Shown in pieces: positions 31,613-40,392 of a DNA stretch of 64,000 bases (its first letter is position 1; the number at the start of each line of letters is the position of its first letter). The stretch is from the NCBI GenBank assembly GCA_027493615.1, contig JAOSKK010000001.1:967749-1031748 (forward strand), read 5' to 3'. The position numbers and the translations under genes are program-made. The DNA is from Verrucomicrobiota bacterium (lineage in GTDB: Bacteria; Verrucomicrobiota; Verrucomicrobiia; Limisphaerales; J093). Under the pieces are notes generated by a model that saw only the letters and a list, made by a program, of their open reading frames with translations, did not search any database and was not told the DNA's origin.

Positions 31613-32713
31613 ATGTTTCGGCTCGGAACACTTCAACTGGCCACGCCCCTGTTCCTGTCACCGCTGGCGGGGTACACCAACCTGCCCATGCGCGTGACAT
31701 TGCGCGAGCGGGGTGGCCTGGGCCTGGCCACGACCGACCTGGTCAACGCCCGCTCGTTGCTCGAACGCAAGGCGAAGGCACTGGAGTTGATCGCGACTCG
31801 CCCGGACGATCAGCCCCTCGCGGTGCAACTGTTCGGCGCGGTGCCCGAGGAGATGCGGGATGCCGCGGTGTTGCTGGAAAGCCTGGGCATCGCCGCCGTG
31901 GACATCAACATGGGTTGCCCCGTGCGCAAGGTCTGCCGGGTGGGCGGCGGCTCCGCCATGATGACCGCGCTCGAGCAGACCGCCCGGCTCGTTCGCGGGA
32001 TGGTGGAGGCGGTGCGGATTCCCGTGACGGCCAAGATGCGGCTGGGGTGGGACGAGGAGAACCTGACCGCGCCTGACCTGGCCCGGGCGCTCGAAGCGGC
32101 GGGCGTCGCGGCGGTGTTCGTGCATGGGCGAACGCGGGCGCAGGGCTTCAGCGGTCATGTGAACCTGGCGGGCATCCGTGCGGTGGTGGCGGCGGTGCGC
32201 TCGATCCCGGTGATCGGCAACGGGGACGTGACCACGCCGCAGGCGGCCCGACACATGCTTGAGGCGACCGGTTGTGCCGGGGTCAGCATCGGGCGGGGGG
32301 CGTTCTACAACCCCTGGATCTTCGCCCAGACCCATCACTACCTCGCCACGGGAGAACTGCTGCCCGAACCGGATTTTGAGGAGCGGGTGCGAGTCATGTG
32401 TCGTCACCTGGATCTCATGGTCGAGGTGTTTGGCGAAACTCACGGGTGCCGGATGTTTCGGAAGGTGGCGCCGTGGTACGCCCGGCGTTTCGGACCAGCC
32501 GCCGAGTTCAAGCGGCGCGTGGTGCAGCTCGAGCGCCGGGCCGAGTTTGACGAGATCCTCGCGGCCTATCGGGCCTGGCGGGCGCCGTTCCTGGACGCGA
32601 CGGGTGCCCTGTTGCCGCGCTATCAACCGCTGCCGATGCCCACGGCGCTGGGGGCCGGGACGGGCGTCGGCGAGGCGATCGCCGTCCCGCGCGGGCCCGT
32701 GGAACGGTGGTGA
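31613..32713 (+). CDS. dus: tRNA-dihydrouridine synthase
   Basis: An FMN-dependent reductase that makes dihydrouridine in tRNA. The ATG at 31613 gives MFRLGTLQLATPLFLSPLAG. Family blocks: LAGYTNLPMRVTLRERGG, AVQLFGAVPEEMRDAA, VDINMGCPVRKVCRVGGGSA with the catalytic Cys in MGCP, PVTAKMRLGW, VHGRTRAQGFSG, IPVIGNGDV and SIGRGAFYNPWIF. 366 residues, intact. The DusB-like subtype is likely. Frames upstream of 31613 run through the inverted repeat and are not believed. Confidence 0.92.
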   Translation: MFRLGTLQLATPLFLSPLAGYTNLPMRVTLRERGGLGLATTDLVNARSLLERKAKALELIATRPDDQPLAVQLFGAVPEEMRDAAVLLESLGIAAVDINMGCPVRKVCRVGGGSAMMTALEQTARLVRGMVEAVRIPVTAKMRLGWDEENLTAPDLARALEAAGVAAVFVHGRTRAQGFSGHVNLAGIRAVVAAVRSIPVIGNGDVTTPQAARHMLEATGCAGVSIGRGAFYNPWIFAQTHHYLATGELLPEPDFEERVRVMCRHLDLMVEVFGETHGCRMFRKVAPWYARRFGPAAEFKRRVVQLERRAEFDEILAAYRAWRAPFLDATGALLPRYQPLPMPTALGAGTGVGEAIAVPRGPVERW

Positions 32714-33070
32714 ACCCCAGGAAGCCCGCACCACAGGTGCACGGAGCGCCTCCCTGAGCCCAATTCCCGATGTTCGTAATCGGCGGAGGATACAGGACGA
32801 GGGATTTCTCCACCGATTGCGAACATCGGGAATTGGGGCAGTGACGTGGTTCTCTGGGATCCGCTCAGGGGACTGGAACCGGCCTGGATGGATGCCCGCT
32901 GTGCAATCTCCGTTCTGCCTCCTGCATCCCGGGTCATGGAGTGCCCCCGGAAGAGCAGTTGACGCGACGCCGCGTCACGGACGTTCACTTCGCCCCGCGC
33001 CCTGGGGTTGCGCGAACGGCCGGACAGTCGGACCTGCATCTGTGGCGGCGCGGCGCTTCGATCCGGGCAA
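32714..33070. repeat. Intergenic hairpin repeat downstream of dus
   Basis: The 357-base gap between the dus gene and the convergent sigma-54 regulator carries an inverted repeat: CCCAATTCCCGATGTTCG at 32759-32776 pairs exactly with 32820-32837. Pairing extends inward (AATCGG with CCGATT) with one mismatch, to about 24 of 25 pairs around a 30-base loop. It may serve as a bidirectional terminator, although no T run follows, or be a palindromic mobile repeat. No gene is seen in the rest. Confidence 0.7.
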
Positions 33071-34701
33071 TTAACCCTTCGGTCGGACCAGCCCCATGCG
33101 CTTCAGGCGGGACAGGAGCGTGGTCGGCTTCACGCCCAGCAGCTCCGCCGCTCCGCCCGGTCCTTTGATGCGCCAGCCGGCCGAGTGCAGGACTGCGAGG
33201 ACGTTCTCGCGCTCGCGCCGTTCCATCTCCACCTCGGTCAAGAAGCTGGGATGGCTGCGCTCCGGGGTTCGGGGCGACGTGGCGGGGGGCGGGGCGGCCG
33301 GTTCGGTGGCCGGGAGATCGAAGTGCAGCGTGCCGCCGCGCGCCAGGATGACGGCGCGCTCGATGACGTTGCGGAGCTCGCGCACGTTTCCGGGCCAGTG
33401 ATAATGCTGCAGCCGCGCCAGGGCGGCGCGCGTCAGGCGGGGCGGCGGGCAGCGGAGTTCCTTGACGGACAGGGCAACGAAGTGCTGGGCCAGCAGCGGG
33501 ATGTCATCGCGGCGCTCCTTCAGCGGCGGAACCCGGATGGGGAAGACGTTGAGGCGGTAGTAGAGGTCCTCCCGGAAACGTCCGGCTGCGACGGCCTGTT
33601 TCAAGTCCCGGTTGGTCGCCCCGATGATGCGCACGTTGGCGCGCCGGGTCCGGTCTTCCCCGACGCGTTCGTAGCACTTGTCCTGCAGCACGCGGAGCAG
33701 CTTGGTCTGCATCTCGAAGGGCACCTCGCCGATCTCGTCGAGCAACAACGTCCCCCCCTCCGCGGTTTCGAAGCGGCCGGGCCGGTCCTTGAGGGCGCCG
33801 GTGAAGGCCCCCTCTGACATGCCCGAAGAACTCGCTCTCGAAGAGCTCGTGAGGAATGGAACCACAGTTGACCCGGACCAACGGCCCCGCCGAACGCGCG
33901 CTGCGGCGGTGAATTTCGCGGGCCACCAATTCCTTCCCCGTCCCCGTTTCGCCCAGGACAAGCACCGAGGCCTCCGTGGGCGCCACGAGATCGATCTGGC
34001 TCACGATCTGGCGCAGGGCGGCGCTCTGCCCGATGAGGTCACCAAAGGCCCTGGCCTCCACGACTTCCTCCTGCAGGTAGGCGTTTTGGAGTTCGAGTTG
34101 CGCCTGGAGCCGTCGGATTTCCTCGAATGCCCGGGCGTTGGCCAGGGCCGCGCCGATGTGGTCCGCGAAAATCCGGCCCCAGGGCCGCGCCTCCTCCGGC
34201 ATCGCCGCCCGGGTGAAGCCGACCGTCACGCCGAGGACCTCCCCCCTTGAAGATGATCGGGGTGGCGCTGATGCCGCGGATCCGCTCGCGTTCGAGCCAC
34301 TCGAAGCCGGTGGTGGCCTCGGTCTCCTGCTCAAGCTCGGTCAACACCCATTGCTGGCCGGTCACCGCGGCCTCGCCGAGGAACCCCACGCCCAGCGGAA
34401 TCCGAGCCCGGGGATCGTCGAAGGCGGGACCCGCGTCGGCGGGCCCTCCCAGCGTCTTGCCTTTCCCGGCGATCAGGTGCAGACACCGGTCTTGATTTGG
34501 GCAGATTGCCCGGTGGGGGCAGGTGGCGCAGAGGTCGCCCCGGTCGATCAACCACACCTGCACACAAGCCACGTTGGGGCGCTCGACCACGCGACGGACG
34601 AGCTTCTGCAACAGGCTGTCCACTGACTGCTCATGCGCGATGTCGAGCAGCATCTGCGCGGCGTAGTTGGGATCGAACCGGCTGTCGCTGGTGGACTGCA
34701 T
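33071..34701 (-). CDS. GAF-domain sigma-54-dependent transcriptional activator (two frame breaks)
   Basis: An NtrC-type activator. ATG 34701 begins [19 protein letters not shown]. The N-terminal GAF domain has a Cys cluster [19 protein letters not shown], which may bind metal. A coiled linker follows ([16 protein letters not shown]). The AAA+ core has [14 protein letters not shown], the sigma-54-contacting [30 protein letters not shown] and [15 protein letters not shown]-terminal Fis-type helix-turn-helix ends [20 protein letters not shown]. Breaks lie near 34243 (a C run) and 33822. It probably regulates the efflux operon transcribed away from it. Confidence 0.88.
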
Positions 34702-34762
34702 ACGCGCTGGACCTTGCCGGCGACCGACCCTCCGTCCAAGTGAAAAGAACGAAATGTCGACC

Positions 34763-34778
34763 GTTCGATTTTTCGACC
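34763..34778. promoter_or_regulatory. Candidate activator-binding palindrome upstream of the sigma-54 activator
   Basis: GTTCGATTTTTCGACC, an imperfect palindrome (half sites near GGTCGA) centred about 70 bp upstream of the activator start codon. It matches a second copy at 35496-35511 in 15 of 16 positions. Such paired placement suggests autoregulation plus control of the efflux operon. Confidence 0.4.
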
Positions 34779-34884
34779 CCCTTCGCGTCTCGCCCCGGGG
34801 CCGGCTCATCGCCAGTCAAGCGGTCGGTTGCGAACCCTCCCCAACACGGGCATTGCGTATTCATCGGGAAACCCCGACAGACAT

Positions 34885-34984
34885 GTAGGCGCCGACGTCA
34901 GGAGGCGAAGGGTAGTGTCCCTGACCCCCACGCCTCCTCACGTCGGCACCTACGCTCCCCACGCCTCCTCACGTCGGCGCCTGC
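34885..34984. repeat. Three copies of a 23-bp GC-rich repeat
   Basis: Two copies beginning CGCCTCCTCACGTCGGC lie at 34931-34953 and 34962-34984. An inverted copy lies at 34885-34907 (GTAGGCGCCGACGTCAGGAG). A further partial copy (TCTCACGTCGGCGCCTCC) is at about 42132, after the tolC-like gene. It looks like a dispersed intergenic repeat. The 34702-35047 gap otherwise holds only the palindrome at 34763. Confidence 0.65.
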
Positions 34985-35047
34985 AGCGGTGTGAGATTTC
35001 CTGGCTAATCCTGGCACCGCGTGTCCAGGATCCGCCGACGGCAACCT

Positions 35048-35284
35048 ATGAACACACCTCTCATCGCTCATGCCTACCCGGCCGTGCAGCAGGCGGACAA
35101 AGGGACTCACTACTGGTGCGCTTGCGGACGATCCAAGGGGCAACCGTTCTGTGACGGCGCGCACAAGTCCACGGGGTTCGTTCCCCTCAAGGTCGAGTTG
35201 GCCGAGGCCAGGACGGTCGCCTGGTGCCAGTGCAAACACACACGGACACCACCGTTCTGCGACGGCTCCCACAAGGCATTCTGA
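35048..35284 (+). CDS. Double CDGSH-type iron-sulfur protein
   Basis: A 78-residue protein with two CDGSH motifs: YWCACGRSKGQPFCDGAHK near residues 23-41 and AWCQCKHTRTPPFCDGSHK near 59-77. Each C-x-C...CDGxH set binds a [2Fe-2S] cluster with three Cys and one His. Bacterial double-CDGSH proteins are small soluble redox proteins of unclear partner. Start ATG 35048. It stands alone between the activator and the efflux operon. Confidence 0.9.
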   Translation: MNTPLIAHAYPAVQQADKGTHYWCACGRSKGQPFCDGAHKSTGFVPLKVELAEARTVAWCQCKHTRTPPFCDGSHKAF

Positions 35285-35495
35285 CCGGACGGTTGCGCCA
35301 CGGAGCGGTGGCTGACGCGATCCGGCCGGCGACCTGTCGGCCGCGCACCGGCATCGGGCCTTGACCCCGCAACCGGGCTGACCGCCGCGTCCGGAAGGCG
35401 GATGGTTTGCCGGGAGGCCGCGCATCCTCCCGCGGTGAAGGTGCACTCTGCAGACGAGGGGCGTTCGCGGCCAGGGATGGTGGACGGACGGGGAG

Positions 35496-35511
35496 GTTCG
35501 ATTTCTCGACC
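35496..35511. promoter_or_regulatory. Candidate upstream activator site of the trx-RND operon
   Basis: GTTCGATTTCTCGACC, 15 of 16 identical to the palindrome at 34763. Its centre is about 104 bp upstream of the -24 element of the sigma-54-like promoter at 35607, a normal distance for an NtrC-type enhancer. The remaining part of the 35285-35656 gap shows nothing I can name. Confidence 0.42.
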
Positions 35512-35606
35512 ATCGGCTCGCTGCGGCCCGCAATCCCTCTGCGCCGATGGCCCTCGGTTACCACGTGTACTTGATTACCAGTAGCTTACACAGATAGCGC
35601 CCCTGC

Positions 35607-35622
35607 TGGCACAGTCCCTGCA
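35607..35622 (+). promoter_or_regulatory. Candidate sigma-54 (-24/-12) promoter
   Basis: TGGCACAGTCCCTGCA: GG at 35608-35609, exactly ten bases, then GC at 35620-35621, with the TGGCAC and TGCA context of the sigma-54 consensus. It lies 35 bp before the ATG of the thioredoxin-like gene. A neighbouring sigma-54 activator gene supports it. Confidence 0.5.
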
Positions 35623-35656
35623 TCCCCACCGGCTGCGCGCCCATGCGGGCAAAAGA

Positions 35657-36019
35657 ATGAACAGCGAGCTGGAACGGGACCCCACCTTTGATGTCGGGGA
35701 AGCGAACTTCGAGGCGGTCGTCTTGGCCGCCGACCGGCCGGTCGTGGTGGCCTTTCACGCGCCGTGGAGTCGTCCCTGCCACATCTTGGAGGTGACGCTG
35801 GACGCGGTGACCGCCGCGTGCGCCGACCGGGTAAAGGTGGTGCGGATCAACGCCGACGATCATCCCGAGCTGAGCTTGAGTTACGACATCCAGTCGGTGC
35901 CAACGCTGCTCTTTTTCGTGGCCGGCAAGCTCGCTGGCCGGATGGTGGGCACGGCGAGCAAGGCGGCGATCCTCGACAAGCTACAGGCCATCTTCCCAGG
36001 CAAGTCTCCCAGTCCATGA
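35657..36019 (+). CDS. Thioredoxin-fold protein with a single active-site cysteine (WSRPC)
   Basis: 120 residues with a thioredoxin fold: VVLAADRPVVVAFHAPWSRP, VKVVRINADDHPELSLSYDI, then the cis-Pro block QSVPTLLFFVAGKLAGRMVG. The usual WCGPC is WSRPC, so the N-terminal nucleophilic Cys is replaced by Ser and only the second Cys remains. It therefore cannot act as an ordinary dithiol reductase. No signal peptide. Its stop overlaps the start of the membrane-fusion gene by 4 bp, placing it in the efflux operon. A base-calling error at the codon is possible but would need a substitution. Confidence 0.85.
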   Translation: MNSELERDPTFDVGEANFEAVVLAADRPVVVAFHAPWSRPCHILEVTLDAVTAACADRVKVVRINADDHPELSLSYDIQSVPTLLFFVAGKLAGRMVGTASKAAILDKLQAIFPGKSPSP

Positions 36020-37203
36020 ACGTCACGTATCCTCGGTTATCAGGGGTGGTCGTCCTCGCCCTCCTCACGTCGTGTCAGCGCCCGGCGGGGCCTCCGCCGG
36101 CGGCGGTGCTGGAGGTGGCGACCTTCACGGTGACCCGGCAACCCGTGTTACTGACCACCGAGCTGCCGGGACGCACGGCCGCGTATCGGATCGCCGAAAT
36201 CCGCCCGCAGGTCAACGGGCTCATCCAGCGACGGTTGTTCACCGAGGGCACCGATGTCGTGGCGGGCCAGGACCTGTATCAAATCGACCCCGCGCCCTTC
36301 CGCGCGGCGTTGGCCAATGCGCAGGCGGCGCTGGGTCGTTCTGAGGCCAGCCTGCCCGCGCTTGAGTCGCGGGCTGACCGTTTCCGTCAGGCGCTTGCCG
36401 ACAAGGCGGTGAGCCAGCAGGACTTCGATGACGCCGAGGCAGCGTTGAAGCAGGCCCAGGCCGACGCAGCTTACTGGCGGGCGATGGTCGAAAGCGCCCG
36501 CATCAACCTCGGTTACGCACGCGTCGTGTCGCCGATCGCCGGCCGGATCGGAAAGTCGAGCGTGACGGACGGGGCGATCGTCACGGCCTATCAGCCCGTC
36601 CCGCTGGCCAGCATCCAGCAACTGGACCCCATGTACGTGGACGTGCCGCAATCCACGGCCGACCTGCTGCGGCTGCGGCATCGTCTGGAGGAGGGGCGGT
36701 TGAGCCGGGAAGGCACGAACGGGAACCAGGTGCAGCTCGTGTTGGGCGACGGGACCCGGTACGCGCACGAGGGAACGCTGCAGTTCCGCGATGTCTCGGT
36801 GGATCCGACGACTGCGTCGGTGATCTTGCGGATGGTGTTTCCGAACCCCGAAGGCGTGCTGCTGCCGGGCATGTTCGTGCGCGCGGTCGTGAAGGAGGGA
36901 GTGAATGACGAGGCCATTCTGATCCCGCAACAGACCGTGTCCCGCGATCCGAAGGGGAACCCGCTGGTCCTGCTGGTGAATGAGGAGGGCAAGGTGGAGC
37001 AGCGCACGCTGGTCCTGGACCGGGCGCTGGGGGACCAGTGGCTGGTCAGTTCCGGGCTGGTGCCGGGTGACCGGGTGATTGCCGAGGGCATCCAGAAGGT
37101 GCGGCCGGGGGTCACGGTGAAAGCCGTGCCGTTCGAGGCGAAACGGCCGCCGGCCCGTCCTCCGGCCGCGCTGGCGACTTCGCCCGCCACCCCCCACTCC
37201 TGA
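36016..37203 (+). CDS. RND efflux periplasmic adaptor (AcrA/MexA-like membrane fusion protein)
   Basis: An intact 395-residue lipoprotein-type adaptor; the signal ends LALLTSC. Conserved blocks: GRTAAYRIAEIRPQVNGLIQ, EGTDVVAGQDLYQIDPAPF, coiled-coil hairpin (LGRSEASLPALESRADRFRQ), YARVVSPIAGRIGKSSVTDG, IQQLDPMYVDVPQS and LLPGMFVRAVV. It bridges the inner-membrane pump and the outer-membrane channel. The genes trx-like, adaptor, pump and channel are consecutive. Confidence 0.92.
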   Translation: MNVTYPRLSGVVVLALLTSCQRPAGPPPAAVLEVATFTVTRQPVLLTTELPGRTAAYRIAEIRPQVNGLIQRRLFTEGTDVVAGQDLYQIDPAPFRAALANAQAALGRSEASLPALESRADRFRQALADKAVSQQDFDDAEAALKQAQADAAYWRAMVESARINLGYARVVSPIAGRIGKSSVTDGAIVTAYQPVPLASIQQLDPMYVDVPQSTADLLRLRHRLEEGRLSREGTNGNQVQLVLGDGTRYAHEGTLQFRDVSVDPTTASVILRMVFPNPEGVLLPGMFVRAVVKEGVNDEAILIPQQTVSRDPKGNPLVLLVNEEGKVEQRTLVLDRALGDQWLVSSGLVPGDRVIAEGIQKVRPGVTVKAVPFEAKRPPARPPAALATSPATPHS

Positions 37204-37212
37204 GGCCACGCC

Positions 37213-40200
37213 ATGCCTCTCGCGCTTCTTCCTGCGCCGACCAGTGTTCGCCTGGGTGATCGCCATCGTCCTGATGGTGGCCGGCTTGCTGGCGATCTAC
37301 CGGCTCCCCATCTCCCAGTACCCGCCCATTGCGCCGCCTTCCATTGCGATCACCGCGTTCTATCCCGGGGCCTCGGCGGAAACGGTGGAGAACAGCGTGA
37401 CCCAGATCATCGAGCAGAAGATGACCGGGTTCGACAAGATGTTGTACCTGTCGGCGACCAGCGATTCGGCCGGCGGCGCGCGCATCGAGTTGACCTTCGC
37501 GCCCGGGACGGATCCGGATCTGGCCTGGGCCCAGGTGCAGAACAAGCTCCAGCTCGCCATGGCGAATCTGCCGGAGGTCGTGCAGCGCTCCGGCGTCCGG
37601 GTGAGCAAGAGCACGCGCAATTACCTGATGATCGTGGGCCTGATCTCGGAGGATGGCAGCATGGACGGGTACGACCTGCGCGACTATGCCCAGTCCAACC
37701 TCGAGAAAGTCCTGTCGCGGGTCCCCGGGGTCGGGGAGGTCGAGGTGTTCGGGGGCAGTACGCGATGCGGGTGTGGCTGAACCCGGACCGGCTCACCGAC
37801 TATCAGATGACGATCGCGGATGTGGTGGCCGCCCTGCGGGCCTACAACGTCGAGGTCTCCGCCGGGCAGTTCGGCGGGGCCCCGGCGGTCGAGGGGCAGC
37901 GCCTCAATGCGGCCATCATCGTGCAGAGCCTGCTCAAGACTCCCGACGAGTTCGCCGCGATTCCCCTGCGGACCAACCCGGACGGCTCGATCGTGCGTAT
38001 CCGGGACGTGGGCCGCGCCGAGCTTGGGACCGACGCCTACGACATCGAGGCGTTCTACAACGGCGTCCCCTCCTCCGCGATGGCGATCCGCCAGGCGGCC
38101 GGCGCCAATGCCCTGCAGACCGCTGAGAACGTCCGGAACAAGATGGAGGAGATGAGCCACTTCTTCCCGCCGGGCATGAAGGTGATCTATCCCTACGACA
38201 CCACACCGTTCGTGCGGGTGGCCATCAACGAGGTGGTGAAGACCCTGTGCGAGGCGGTCGTGCTGGTGTTCCTGGTGATGTACCTGTTCATGGGGAACAT
38301 GCGGGCGACGCTGATCCCGACGATCGCGGTGCCGGTCGTGATCCTGGGCACCTTCGCGGTCCTGGGGCTGTTCGGCTTCTCGATCAACATGCTGACCATG
38401 TTCGCCATGGTGCTGGCCATTGGGCTGCTGGTGGATGACGCCATCGTGGTCGTCGAGAACGTCGAGCGCATCATGAGCGAGGGAGGGGATCCCCCCGTTC
38501 GAGGCCACGCGCAAGTCAATGGACCAGATCACGCCGGCGCTGATCGGCATCGGGCTCGTGCTGTCGGCCGTGTTCGGGCCGATGGCCTTCTTTGCCGGCT
38601 CGACGGGGGTCATCTACCGGCAGTTCTCGGTCACCATCATCGCGGCGATGCTGTTGTCAGTGGTCGTGGCCCTGGTGCTGACGCCGGTGTTGTGCGCCTC
38701 GTTGCTCAAGCCGGTGTCCAAGGGGCATGAGCCGGCGGAGGGCGGGATCTGGTTCCTGCGCCCCTTCTTCCGCTGGTTTGACCACCTGTTCTTCCGGGCG
38801 CGGGATCACTATCTGCGGCTCGTGGGCCACTCGCTCGTGAAACGGCTGCGTTACGTGTTTGTCTTTCTGGCCATCGTGGTGGCCATGTCGCTACTGTTCG
38901 CGCGGATGCCCAGCGCTTATCTGCCCGATGAAGACCAGGGCATGATGATGGTGCAGGCGTTGTTGCCGGCCAACGCCACGCTCGAGCAGACCAAGGAGGT
39001 CATGGTGCGGGTCAAGGACCACTTCCTTGGTGCCGAGGCGCAGGCGGTGCAGGCGGTGATGACCGTCTCCGGAGTGAGCTTTTCGGGTCGGGGTCAGAAC
39101 GCCGGTCTGGCCTTCGTGCGCTTCAAGGACTGGGGACTCCGGGACCGGCCGGACTTGCGGGTGGGGGCCGTGGCGGGCCGGGCGATGATGGAGTTCCGGA
39201 AGATCCGGAACGCGATGGTGTTTGCGTTCGCGCCGCCGGCAGTCGTCGAGTTGGGCCAGGCCAAGGGCTTTGATTTCCAGTTGCTGGACCGGGGCGGGCT
39301 GGGTCATGCGGCGCTGATGAACGCGCGCAACCAGTTGCTCGGGATGGCCGCCCAAAGCCCGGTGCTGGCCAACGTGCGCCCCAACGGGCTCGAGGACGTC
39401 CCCGAATACCGCGTGGATGTGGATTGGGACAAGGCCGGCGTGCTGGGGGTCCCCATCACATCGATCCACAACACCATCGCCGCCGCTTTCGGCAGCGCGT
39501 ACGTCAACGACTTCATCCAAGGCGGCCGGGTCAAGCGGGTCTATGCCCAGGCCGACGCACCCTACCGCATGCTGCCGCAGGACATCGAGCGGCTCTACGT
39601 CCGCAACACCACCGGCCGCATGGTGCCTTTCAGCGCCTTTGCCTCCGGACACTGGACCTCGGGCTCGCCCAAGCTCGAGCGCTTCAATGGCTTTCCCTCC
39701 CTCAACATCCTCGGCGAGGCCGCCCCGGGCCGGAGTTCGGGGAAGCCATGGCGGCGATGGAAGATTTCGTGCGGCACCTGCCGCAGGGGATCGGGTACGA
39801 CTGGACCGGACTCTCGTACCAGGAACGGCAGGCGGGGGCCCAGGCCGGGCCGCTTTATGCGTTCTCGATCCTGGTCATCTTCCTGTGTCTGGCGGCGCTC
39901 TACGAGAGTTGGCCGATCCCGCTCTCGATCCTCCTCGCCCTGCCGCTCGGGGTCATCGGGGGCGTGATTGGCTCCTCCCTGCGCGGCCTGCCCAACGACG
40001 TCTACTTCCAGATCGGGCTGCTGGCTACGCTGGGGCTCACGACCAAGAACGCGATCCTGATCGTCCAGTTCGCCAAGGCCCGCGTCGAGGAAGGCATGGA
40101 GCTGATCCCGGCCACCCTCGAAGGTGCCCGCCTGCGGTTGCGCCCGATTGTCATGACGTCGCTCGCCTTCGGCTTTGGCGTGCTGCCGCTGGCCGTGGCG

Positions 40201-40392
40201 CACGGAGCCGGGGCGGGGGCCCAGATGGCCATCGGAACGTCGGTCATCGGCGGTGTGGTGACCTCGACCTTCCTGGTGACCCTGTTCGCCCCGCTGTTTT
40301 ATGTGATGATCGAGAGCACCTTCGGTAAGAGCCGCGCGAAGGGCGCGTTGATGGCCGCCCCCTCCCGCTTCCTCGCAGCAACCCTGACATGA
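37213..40392 (+). CDS. RND efflux transporter (AcrB-like, four frame breaks)
   Basis: An inner-membrane proton-driven pump of the HAE1 type. The first helix region [20 protein letters not shown] is followed by [20 protein letters not shown]. Breaks lie just after the ATG at 37213, then near 37765, 38490 and 39725. Across them the order is normal: [20 protein letters not shown] with the proton-relay Asp pair, [20 protein letters not shown], a second porter domain ([20 protein letters not shown]), and [20 protein letters not shown]. Corrected length is about 1060 residues. It ends overlapping the channel gene by 4 bp. Confidence 0.92.

Noticed and set aside
35010..35030. Another sigma-54-like sequence (CTGGCACCGCGTGTCC) ahead of the CDGSH gene
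   Set aside because: The -12 element lacks GC at ten bases from the GG, so it does not fit the consensus.
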